DNA of 64,000 bases from Cranoglanis bouderius (taxonomy: Eukaryota; Chordata; Actinopteri; Siluriformes; Cranoglanididae), in contig CM042560.1 of assembly GCA_023630585.1 (NCBI GenBank), forward strand, positions 2,550,001 through 2,614,000, read 5' to 3'. The translations under genes were made by a program, and so were the position numbers. Below the pieces are notes generated by a model, which was given only the letters and a program-made list of their open reading frames with translations, had not been told where the DNA came from and did no database searches. Shown here one piece after another: positions 48,401 to 61,093 of this stretch (position 1 is the stretch's first letter; every line of letters starts with the position of its first letter).

Positions 48401-51400
48401 AGAAATGACAGAAATGATCTCACCGCTTGTCCGCTGGGTCCGATCCGACCTCTTTCTCCAGGCAATCCAGGTGGACCCTAAAATAAAGTTCAGTTGCACT
48501 CCATAATGATACCTTTTTGCGGAATAAGTTTGTTCTGATTTGTCCAATATGATCAAAATCGTATTATGGAACATACCTGTGGCCCGACAAGCCCCATTGA
48601 CCCAGGAACACCTGATGCACCCTGAAATCAAAACACAAATATACGTATAGTATTTAATAATACACCAACCTGTGCCATGATGTAGGCTTCACAGTTTTGA
48701 AGTGTGTGTCTAACCTTTGAACCAACAACACCTCGCTCTCCCTTCGCTCCCTGTGAACCTGCATATCCCTGAAATGGTCAAAATTGTCGTCAGGATTTCA
48801 ATCCTTAAAATGAAGAAAGCTGGTTTATACACTGCATGTATGCAGTTAAACCTAAATCTGGTGTGTGTTTTTTTTCATATTGGAGTAAATGTTACATTTA
48901 TATTTGAATATTTAAAACTTTTCAGCAATTAGCAATCAGGCTCACCCTGTGACCTTTCATTCCTGGTTGACCCGGTAAGCCTGGGAAGCCCCGAGCCCCC
49001 TTGATGAAGGAAAATATCATTGTGTTAGGATCAGGTTGAAACATAGATATGTAAATAATATATGAAATAAAAGAGTGACTTTACAGGTGATCCTGGGAAT
49101 CCATCTTCTCCTTTCTTTCCTGATTCTCCCGGTTCACCCTGACACCAGAAGAAGAAGCAGATGAGCATGGATAATCTTATTACTGTAGGTCATAAGATGG
49201 TAAATGACTATTTTATGAGAATAAGCTCTGTACAGTGTGGGACAGGGTTATGCAAACAAGCAGACTGGTGTACGTACATCTTGACCAGGTTTTCCAGGAG
49301 GACCATCTGAACCCCTCGGTCCATGAGGTCCCTGTAAAAAAAAGAAAAGAACAGCTTCTTACTACAGCAAAACCTCCTTTCTTGACAACTTCTTCCTATA
49401 TGGTACTTTGGAGTCTATGGAGTTACATGCGATGTTACAGTATGTCTTAAGCTATTTCTACTGGCCTTCAGTCACAATTTCTTTTTAAGCATGGGTTAGG
49501 GTTTAGGTAAATTACACTCTAACTATAAAGCGATCTAGCATAGTTTCTATTTCAGAGGTCGTTACACAGTGGACTCAGATTAAACCAAGCACTGGAAAAC
49601 TACTTCGGCAGAGCAGATCAATGTATGAACGAAACTGTCCGGCATCTCGGCTTCTGTAGCAGATTCTCTGTTGCAGCCAATCATGTGGATTTATGTGACT
49701 TAGTTAGCTGAAGGTAGCTCTTCGAGTTTTCACAGCCGTTCATAAATATTTAATTTAATTTACTCAATCAATTTACTCATTCTCATTCAATAATCATGTC
49801 ATGATTGTTCCAAAAAAAAAATATTTTTAAAAAGACGACGACTAAAACAGAATACTTAAAGACAAATTAGCAGATTATGCATGTAGTACACATTTATTCT
49901 CAATGTATCTCTTCTTTTCAGAGTCTGTGGTGCTACTCAAAAGTGGCAACATGAAGCCTTATTTATAGCCATTATTGTCTTATTGATACCTAAGAACGAA
50001 TCACTAATGGTCAAAGCAGTACAAGGTGACTGTTGTTGTCATTCGGTCTGGAAACTTATAGAGCTGGACCTTTGCAAATATTAGTCGATATTGTAGTTCA
50101 GGTGCACTACATTTAAGATAGCTTAATTTCTTACCATGGGTCCTGGATCGCCTGCATCTCCAGGGGTGCCCTGTGCTCCCATAGGGCCCTGTGGGACATA
50201 AAAAGCACTGAGATCACGTTTACATTGTTGATACAATATAAATATCATCTTCTTGTGAGGCTGCTTGTCCAATGGGTGTTGGACTTACGGGTGGACCTGA
50301 TGGTCCTGGGTGTCCTCTTGGTCCTGCTTCGCCCTGAATCAGATTAATTAGCAATTTATTAATGAATGATAATTGGAAGCGTTCTTGAGAAATAATAAAC
50401 AAACAAGATAGAATCTAGTGTTACAGTTAAACTAATAAAATTAGTTAAACTGTTCTTACAGGTGACCCAGAGACAATTGCTGACATTCCCATTTTTGCAT
50501 CATGGAAGCCTGAAGCCATCTGAGATGCAAACTGACTCTGTAAAACAATGCACTGGAATGAATACCATTATAATTGAGAGATTATATATATATATCTGCA
50601 GAGGTTAAATCTGAGAAGCAGGACCATTTTTAAACACTGTATTTAGGACTTGCATGCCTCATAAACAGTGAGTATGCACAAATCTTGACTTGAAAAAGGC
50701 ATGCACCATTTCCTGTTTATATAAAAAGTAAACTTGAGTACAAATGTGCATGCTCTCACACATTCTCTCAACATCCACTCCCATCCTGTCTCCTTCCCCA
50801 AGTAACTCTAAATACTTCTAAACGATCCATTTTTTTTTTCATGATCTCACATGCATGTAAATAGAGCCACAATTCTTAAAGCATCCATGTGTAGAAACAA
50901 TGGCAGAACTAATGAGAAAGCTCAAAGACAAACCTTTTAAGAATGTAATACATCTCAAGAAGAACAAACATATTTTGTGTGCATGGATTCTTTCACCATG
51001 TAATCCATGAAAAGTCTTAGTGTGCTTTCAGACTTTCAGATTATTTTTTGTAGACGTGAGCTGCTAAACAGACAACAAGGACAAGAACTGTAGTGTTGCA
51101 GAAATGCCATGTGTTCTGGAGAATTTGACCAATGAATAATAAAACAAAACAAAATTTTTTCCCCCCATTTTCTCCAATTTCTTCCTCTGAGACATGTAAA
51201 GCCAGCCAACCACATATTTGCCAAACTGCTGCACACACTGCGAGCGAAACACACTCAAAGCAAAACGCTATCCGCCCTCTTCCGCATACTGGAGCTCACA
51301 GATGCTTATGATTGGCTAGTGTCGCTGTGATTGACAGGGAGAGAAGGGAATTCCATCCCTCCCACCCCGAGACCATGGTCATTTTTCTCCCTACGTTCCT

Positions 51401-54400
51401 GGCCACGAGTAGCTGTGGCATCATTGGGATTTAAACTCACGACCTCCCAAGGAAAGGGTGAACGCAGGGCATCCCTCAGGAGCCCTATCACTATATTTCT
51501 GACTAGTTTAATTATGCGCAGTGTAAAAACCAAACAGCAAACGAACCGAAAGTATCTTTTGGAGCTGATTCGGACTTGGCAAACAGACTACTGTGCCCTT
51601 ATAAACAAAGCTCTCACAGATGATGGACAACACTGTAATGATGGTCCAAACCTTTATACATACTCTCTAAATAAACCAGACATTTGCTATGGATAGAATA
51701 GGTAGGTTTCCGGATAATACCTGGAGATTCATATGCTGTTCTGTTTTGCTAATGTGTCCACAACCAAATCTGGACTTGAAAGTCACATTTTTGTAGGTGT
51801 GTAAGCCATCTACAGGTGTAACGTCTTACCAACAGAGAACACAAATTAAATAGAGTTAAAACACTCACCCCTGGTAATGCAGGCTGTCCTTGAGGACCAG
51901 GCTTTCCGGGTATACCTGGCACACCTGGTATCCCATCAAACCCAGGTGGCCCTGCCACGCCCTTAAAAAGAGAAACCCTGTCAGCAATGTAACAGTTTAA
52001 ATACAATATAATATAGTATTTTTAGACAGATCATTCAGACTTTCATACATATTTGACTGATTATTACTAGCACATATAAGTTCATACTTTTCTTCCTTTA
52101 AAGCCACGATATCCTGCACGTCCCGCTGGCCCAGGAGCTCCCTATTAAATACAACACATAATGCGTAAATATGAGGCAAGACAATAAAACATTTAGGTAG
52201 ATTATTGCTGCAAAAATGTGGAAAATCCCACCATTGGTCCCGGTCGACCAGGCAGTCCCACAATCTGAAAAACAACATGGAGACACTTCAGGTATACAGA
52301 GAATACAGTAAATGCTGAATAATAATACACTGAATCCACATATATTCTTGCTAAAGAAGTTATTTTTTTTATACTTACATGAGGAATATCTCCTGGTTCT
52401 CCTTTTTCACCCTTAAATTTCAAAAGAGTTATATTTTCAGTACAGCTCATGAACTAACCATAAAACGATTTATATTTATCTTGATATATTTATATATTAT
52501 AAATAGTATGAGTTATAGTGCATGTACATACCTTGAGTGCCATTATCTCTGAAATTTGAAGGGAAAAGGGGGTTTAAGTATAGTTTAGTAAACATGCTAT
52601 TTCTTATAATGTTTCATTAATAAACTTATTATTACAAATTTGTATTATAATGATGGTATAGTAAAAGTAAAGTAATAGATGATGATGATGATGATGATAC
52701 AGACATAGTTAATGGTGGTGTAAAAAGGGCCATAATATTACTGTATAGATTATAGTGGTAGAGAAAACAATTAAAGGGTTATAATGGCATAATGACAGAT
52801 TACAATGATAGAGTAAAGAGTTTTAATGATATAGAAATAAGTCATAATGGTACAGTAAAAGGTAATAATTATATAATAACAGGTTATAATGGTATATTAA
52901 CAGGTTATATTGGAATAGTACTGCTTATAATAGTATATTAATGGGTTACGAGGATGTAGTGACAGGTTATAATGGTATAGTAACTGGTTATAATGGCATA
53001 TTAACTAGTTATATTGGTATAATACTGATTATAGTAGTATAGTAATAGGTTATGATGTTATAGTGACAGGTTATAATGGTATAGTAACAGATATAATGGT
53101 ACAATAACAGATAATGCTAAACTAATAGGATATAACAGTATAGTAACAGGTTATAATGGTATAGTAACGAGTTTACAATGCTATAGTGATAGGTTAATAT
53201 AGTACAGTAATAGGTTGCAATGCTGTAGTTATGATGGTATATTAAAAGGTTATAATGGTATGGTAATAGATTATAATGGTATATTAACAGGTTATAATGA
53301 TAAAAGCAATAAGTTGGAATGGATATAGTGACAGGTCATAAATGTGTAGTGACAGGGTAATGGTATAATATAATGGGGAGGCTGTGGCTCAGGTGGTAGA
53401 GTGGGTTGTCCACTAATCACAGGGTTGGCAGTTCAATCCCCGGCCCACATGCCTCCACATGCTTACGTGTCCTTGGGCAAGACACTGAACCCCAAGTTAC
53501 ACTTGATGGCTGAACCCCAAGTTACCCTAATGGTAGAGAAAAAAATTATCATTGTGTACCCTAGCGCCTTGCATGGTGTGTGTGAATGGGTGAATGAGAA
53601 GCAGTGTAACGCTCTTTATAGAACCGCTAAGGTTAAAAGGCGCTATATAAATGCAGACCATTCACCATATAATAATAGGTAGTAACAGTTATAGTACTGG
53701 ATATAATAGTAAAGTAAGTGGTCATAATAGCATAATAACATGGTGTTATAGTAGTATTTTATAATGCTATATGTACAGCTTATAATGCTATTACTATAGT
53801 AATAATGGTAGAGTAACAGATTATAATTATATAGTAATAGATTATAATGGTTATAGTACTGGTAGTAATACTATCGTAACAGGTTATAAGAATAGATATG
53901 ATCCCAAAATATCCCAAAATTGGGAATCACTTGCAGCAAATTCCCCAGTGTTAAATTAACTAACTCCTGAATTAAACCTGACAAATGATTAGTATTTAGT
54001 TATAAAAATAAATAAATAAATAAATAAAAGAGGATCTTGCCTTATAGTCACTTAAACAAGGAAGATGTCTTACTCTATATTTGGTGAATAAAAAGGTTTT
54101 TTTTTATAAAATATACAATATGTAAAAAGTAATTGTATAGCTATGTTAATTCCAATGTGTTGTTTTGTTATTAAAATGTCAACTGTGTCCCAACCAGGGT
54201 ATCAGACTCTATTTGGTGATAGTCAATTTTATTTGATGTGCTTCAACACCCTTAGAGTGGTATAGATTCAGTCTTTGGATACAGCATATCCAATACTGTT
54301 TTGCAATAATATTACCTGATCTGATCTAAAACCTGATCTAATTAACGTCTAATCTGATGTTTGACCATGACAGAGGCATGATATTTGTGCTTCCTTATTG

Positions 54401-56410
54401 TGAAGTCTTGCTGAATCAAATTAAATATTTTTATTTTGAGTAAAGTGTTGCACACTGTTTTATTTCATCACCGGTCGAAGGGCATTTTGGGAGAATTCTG
54501 AATGATCGTCGGCGAGTGAACCATCAGACCAATCCGGCAACTCTACTGCAGTCTTATGCGGTAGAGTGTAAACGTTCTACACGCGTCCCAAATCACAGAT
54601 TCAGTATTTGATCTTAAAGGCGATGGTATACTATACATCACTAGTTGTCCTTGACTAAAAATGCTCATGAATGAAATGAATAAAGGACTTTCCTCTTGAC
54701 ACCAGTGTCATATCCAGTCATATCCTCTCAGTGGACTGTGTTTATATGCAAGTAAAGTCAGTGTCACCATCTAGAGGACACCATGAGTTCTGCTCACCGA
54801 TCCGTCCACGAGCGCTGGCGAATCTATCACACACGGGGCAGCACTCTCCCTCCGGGACGGAGAAATGCTCACATCCTTTGAGCTCCTCACAGCGGATGTC
54901 CTCGCAGACGATGTTGCCTTTGTCACACACGCACAGCCGGCATGGCTCGGGTTTCCAAATGGCGTTGGGCTCGTGAGTCACATCTCCCTCCTTACAGCCG
55001 GGCTCATTCTCTGGTAAAGCTGAGGGAAGAGAAGTAGTGCAATGAGATGTAGGATTTAAAAAAAAATAAATAAATAAAAAAAAGTAGTGCTTTCTCAAAG
55101 GGTTTCTTGAAACTTTTTAACTTTGAACAGGGATTCTTCATTGTCCTATATTTGGAACCTGAACCATGAGAGTACGCTTTAGGATTAAGATTAGGAGTCA
55201 GCTGTAACACTTTCCTTAGGTTTGAACATCTTTCTGGTAAAATTTACATTTAAACTGAAATTCAGCTCATTCTGTAGCTATAACAGGTAATTACCCCAAA
55301 TCACATAAGCCACATATTTATGAATAACACAAATTATAGATAAAAATGTGATTTCATTACCTATTATCTTATCCATCTTGTAAGATTCAATTAACAAAAA
55401 TTCATCCAAATCGAATTATTTAAATTTTATATATAGCTATTTTAAAAATCAACATAAAAATCAAATAACCCATAAATCACACTGAAAAATATAACCCTGA
55501 AACCCTGAGCTGAAATGCAATCTCTAATTATCATGTAGAATTATTATTATATTATGGACAGTGATATGCTATAATCATATATAATCAGATATAAAATCTA
55601 CATTCTTTCTTCTTCCAATCAAACAGTTCATTTATTTCACAACTCTTATTATTATTAGTTAATTAATGATTAGTTCATTAATAGCTCGTTATTAATGATC
55701 TTTGAACGCAATCATGGACTGCCCCCTTTAACCACAAGGGGGCAGTCGTGAGTCAATGATTGTGACTCGTCTGGAAGTACTGGCTATTTTTACAGCTTCA
55801 GCTCAACTCAGTACTTAGTGGTTACATTCAGGATTGCCGATTATGGTACAGAAATGTGCTCTATAATTTAGGATATGATAAAATATCCTCTTTCTGTTTC
55901 TTCTGGGGTGGCTTTCGTATATTTTCATATATTGCAAATTGCCAGTATGGAATTACTACTGAACTCATGTAGAGCTTATTGCAGGAGTATCTGGGTGGTA
56001 ATAACATTTACATCCCCTACAACACTTCATTTAAATATATCTAAAGATACATCTGGAAAAAAAAATATCTATACAGAAAGCTCTCTTAAGTCAACCTGTC
56101 TATGTAGAAGTAATCCAGGTCGTTTGATCTTTACGGCCCTCATCCTCCCGGCATTAAAACTCTACCCGGATCATCTTCCCCACCCTGTGATTAAGTTCTG
56201 CAGCTGCTGAGGCAGCCACACTGGGACTGTGAGCGAGGCGGTACGGAGAACCACATCAAGGTTTCATCCTGATCAGAGGGAAAAACGAGGCTCTCGTCCG
56301 AGACAGGAGGCCAGCTGGTGTACAATCGGGATGAAGGTGGATTGTCTTCTTTCAGTGAAGCTTTGTTAGAGAATATTAATTTGGATTCTCATGAATTCAC
56401 ACACTTTTGT

Positions 56411-56471
<61 letters not shown>

Positions 56472-59400
56472 AAGAAATACTCTGGACTTTTCTAACTTAA
56501 CATCCATCATCTGTAGAATATGTATTATTACCACAGATAGGAATTTCAACATGATTTCCTGCAAAAAGAGCTTGATATTCACCTACAAAGGATGTTTAAG
56601 GGGCAGATGTTGGGGCAGTCACTACATCAAAGGAAGTGGTAAATTAGGCTCCAATGGACAAATGTTTATTATTAACTTGTTATTATTCACGTAGTATTAA
56701 CTAACGTGATCTAATAACATATTGCGAGCTAGTTAACTAGTTCATTAAGTGCATTAATCAATCCCTCCAGGATTTTGCGATCGCAGAAATGAACGCAAAA
56801 TCGAGCAAACTCCGCGGTATTCGAATTACCGCAGATTTTTTTTTTTTTTCACAGATTTGGGCCAAGACGCACCAAGTGGCGTCATCAAAACGTACATTAA
56901 GCCAAAGCCCTATTTGATTCACGTGTGTCGAACATGAGTACAGCTAAAAGGTCTCATTTACCAACTGCGAAACAATTTCACGCAGCTGCGATTTCCCCAA
57001 TTCAAGCAGTTTTCCATTAAAAAAAAAGCACAAAAAACTCAGCAAGTTGCATCGCAAATTTTGAAAAAAGCCGCAGCAAGATCAAGCATTTTTGGCCACA
57101 ACGATCACAAAAAAAAAAAAAACCCTCTGAAATCCTGTACAGACTGATTAATAAAGACTAAAGTAAACAAACAAATATATAATCAATTCTGGATAGCATC
57201 TCTATTTTCTCCTGATATGTTCAACCGCAAGGTGACCCAAAAAAACGCACCTGTACCTTTTCAAAATGACACGCCCCAATCAGACCTCTGTCTTTTCCCT
57301 CTCACCCTTTTGCCATGCATCAATTCATGTTATTTTTCATTGCACTACAACACTGAAATATTGGTAATGCAATATTTTCCATAAATCTGTTTATAGTTTC
57401 TCACTAACAGTGCTGACTTATTCTAACGCCTTTGTCCGCCATGTTTGTTTTTCTTGCCCCTTGTGAACCTGACCTGATCAGACAGTAAAAAAAAAAAAAA
57501 AAAGTGCTTGAAGTCACTTAAATAAAAACCCAACTGGACTTTTTTCAATATTTTAAGCTCTGCTGTGACCAAAAAATGCATACACAGCACTTTTTAAAAG
57601 CTTACCATAGGATTACAGGTAAAAAAGCGAGCTGGCGGTTGAAAAACAAACGCCAAGTGTGAAAGCAGCCTTACTTTAGTAACAGAATTTCCAGATATGG
57701 GAGAATGAGTGCTTTTAGTTTCCTTACACTTCCACAACCCTGTCATTACGGCATGCTGATCCAGGCTTAGATATTATATATGTTTTTTTTTTAATCAGAT
57801 TAAAGTATTGGTGTGCAAAACCAATTATACGTGACAGACTTCTAAATTAAATAATGAAGGCCCAAGTAATACCAGGTATTATCTCAGGGTAGTCAGTGGC
57901 TCTCAACACTGAAGGCTGGGGAAAATGTAAAAGTAACGTGCCTTTGGAAAGTGTGCTCATGGATAGCATTCATAGCACTCTCACCACAAAACATCCTCAC
58001 GTGTATAATTCATGGTTTCTTTAAAAACACACACACAAACAGTAGATGACAGCCTCTGTGCTCTCCGTGTCTCTTTTTAAACTATGTAATCTGGGTTAGT
58101 CTGTGATTTTATGGCTCACTGCCAGACAGATATAACTCTCAGCCCGGCGCTGAGGCGAGCTCAGAGAGACGACAGATCAGAGAGAATATAAGCAGTGCTG
58201 GTCTCATCAGAGACTCAAGAGAGGATTTCACTTTCATCAAACGCTCGCGTGCGTCGTAAACGTGGTCTTTTTCTGGTGTTGAATTCCAACTACCGAAAAA
58301 TCTTATTGAAAAGAGCGAGGTTTATTTTGGGGGAGATTATTTTTTTTTTATCACCTGAATTTATGACTGTGGTCGTGATGTTTTAGATTTACAGGTGAAC
58401 TGTACAAGGTTTAGTGCTGCTTATATTAACGTCACGTCGGCACAGACCTCCCACGGGAGGGAAAAAAACCCACCAGAGGCGAACACCACATTCGTACATC
58501 TCCAGTCGGTGGCCAGTTATGAACTCAAGGCACCTGCTATGCTAGTACTCAGCCTGAAATATCATATATGAAACTGCATCTTTCCAATGCTTAGAAAAAA
58601 AAAAAAAGCAAACTGCAAAGTACCAATTTAGTGGGAGAGCACAGACGTTATTTTGGGGAAAACCACAAAGCCCTCTATTATACATTCAGCTTAACTTCTG
58701 CCTGCTGGCAAGTTTTATTTCTGCCTGAAAGAAAAGACACACCCTCCGTCTCCATGCAGCACTTAACATAATTAGCCTCATGATTCTGAAGTATGCATGA
58801 TACACTTTCAAATTCAGACGGAATATAAGCTTTGTTTTATTTTATTTAGATCTAAGTAATCACCTTGTTTCCTTTACACACCGTTTGTCCGTTTGATTGT
58901 TAGTGTATTAAACCCATGATTAATAGTTTCTTGCCTGCCATAAAACCTTTCAAGTGTGACGGTCATGAGAGTCTTTTTTAAACCAGGTGGAAATAGTGAA
59001 GAAAATTCGCACAGGATTGATTTAACATCACATCAACACAATAACCAGGTTCAATAAATAATAAACGGAGGAATAATATGATAAGTAAGGACTAAAACAC
59101 TTGGGAGCATGCTGTTACAGGAAAATAATCAAGCAAATTTCCTGTTACACCCTGAAGCTGATTATTTTCCTAAAACAGCAGGTCCCAAAGAGTTTTATTC
59201 TTCTAATACCATAGCAATTTGCTGAGGATTACGTCATACTTTTTATCCATTCAGAGTTAATAGTCCGTGTGATGTTGAAGGACATCCTTGAAAAACTTCT
59301 CTTGAACTTAATGAAACAAAACAAAAACCCTAGCTTTTCATGCTACCAAGTGTAAAGTGTCCTGAAAACTTTCCCATGTCTGAAAATTTACTGACTGTTG

Positions 59401-61033
59401 CACTGACACTGGAGACTCCTTCCAAAATTGAATTAAACAAACAGAAAACTTCACTATATCAACGATTACACGTGGTTTGGATCTTCTATGATACAAGTAT
59501 ACCATATGTATGCATATTTTGTTGTATAGAAACAATAACTGTACATTTTCAGCTATGTGAGTTGATTATGCTATTACAATGAGATGTTTTCATCTCTCTG
59601 TGACCGTTCACATATCGATATATCCTGTGAGGGTGATATTTATATCTGGTGGCGCAATCTTATTAAATAGACCCTTTAAAATGATACAATTGTACCAAAT
59701 ATGGCAGTTGTATGGAAGACTGGTGTCTTTCTCAGGTGGATGGTGGAAGTAAATGCGTCTTGAAGTAAATGGGTCTTATATTTTAGGGGAAAAATCCAAA
59801 CCAAATCCAAAAATGTCAGTCATTTGTAACTGGTGTGAAGGTATGTTAAGTTCAGTGGGTTAATACAGGTTAATACTACAGATGTATTATATAATAAGGT
59901 TCATTTAAACAAAAAAGCTAGTTAGGAAATGGGTTAATATGACATTACACATATGTTCCTTTAAGCTCGGATTCACACAGCACACTATATGATAGGGTGT
60001 GTCACGCTTCTCCACTCCGGGAGAGAGCGTTAACCAAAATTGGCAGCTTCTGAAAACCTGGCATCAGTAAACACAGGCCTGTTAGAAACCTCTCATTCTC
60101 CCGAGCCTCAATCTGAAATAAGCATCTACTCAGAAGACACCAAAACCACGATCGTCTGGGCCCAATTCTGAAAGCGTTCGACAGTTACGAAAAAAGTGTT
60201 TCTGAGAATAAACATTTGTCTTAGCGAAACCCACGGCCCAGGATTGTCCATCAGGCAGCTCCGCTTCATAAAACACTTCAGAATAGTTTGTGAAAATAAA
60301 TGAATTCCTTGTTTCTGAGGTGTAGCACTTTATTTAGACTCAGCGTGGTCAGCGTTTCTCATGTCGTAGCGGAAACAATGATGGGTCTAATATGAATAGC
60401 GCCTTCTTGAGGCCCAAAAGATGCTCCACTTGCGATATAATCACAGTTTCACCACTTATCCGAGAAGCCTTATCACTTCCTCATGATGAAGCATCTTTAT
60501 AATTGTGAGGCGTGTCCACTTGCCTCGACCTGGAGTACATTTTCCCGGATGGTCGCACCTCTTTTGGATGGAAAATGTGTGCACCTGAGGTAAATCCAAC
60601 CAAAATATTAGCCTGGAAACCACAGACTTACTCAGAGTAGCACCGTTCTTTAAACAACGCAGCAAAAACATAGAAATATGTGCTGAAGAGCCAAGCGAGG
60701 AAAAAGCTGTTTACAGCTAAGACACGTTTGTTGAAATCTCCTTTACTTGCTCGCTGTTTGGGTTCCTCAGAAACCCTGACGGTGGGTGTATAAAAACACA
60801 TTCAGGCACATTTCTGAGAGATGATGAAATGTGTAAACAACCATAAAGTATTTATAGAAATATTTCTTGTTTTACGGGCTGTACATGAAGAAATATAGTG
60901 ATATAAACCTCACATAGAGTTTATGTGTAATTTTAGTAGAGGATATGGAATTAGGTATAACATGAGTTTATTTATTTATAGAGGAATTTAAACAAACAAA
61001 TAAATGAACTAATACTACTACTACCAATACTGT

Positions 61034-61093
<60 letters not shown>

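Noticed and set aside
53375..53450. Possible tRNA gene at the head of the repeat
   Set aside because: Followed by a typical SINE body and tail; the acceptor stem does not pair.
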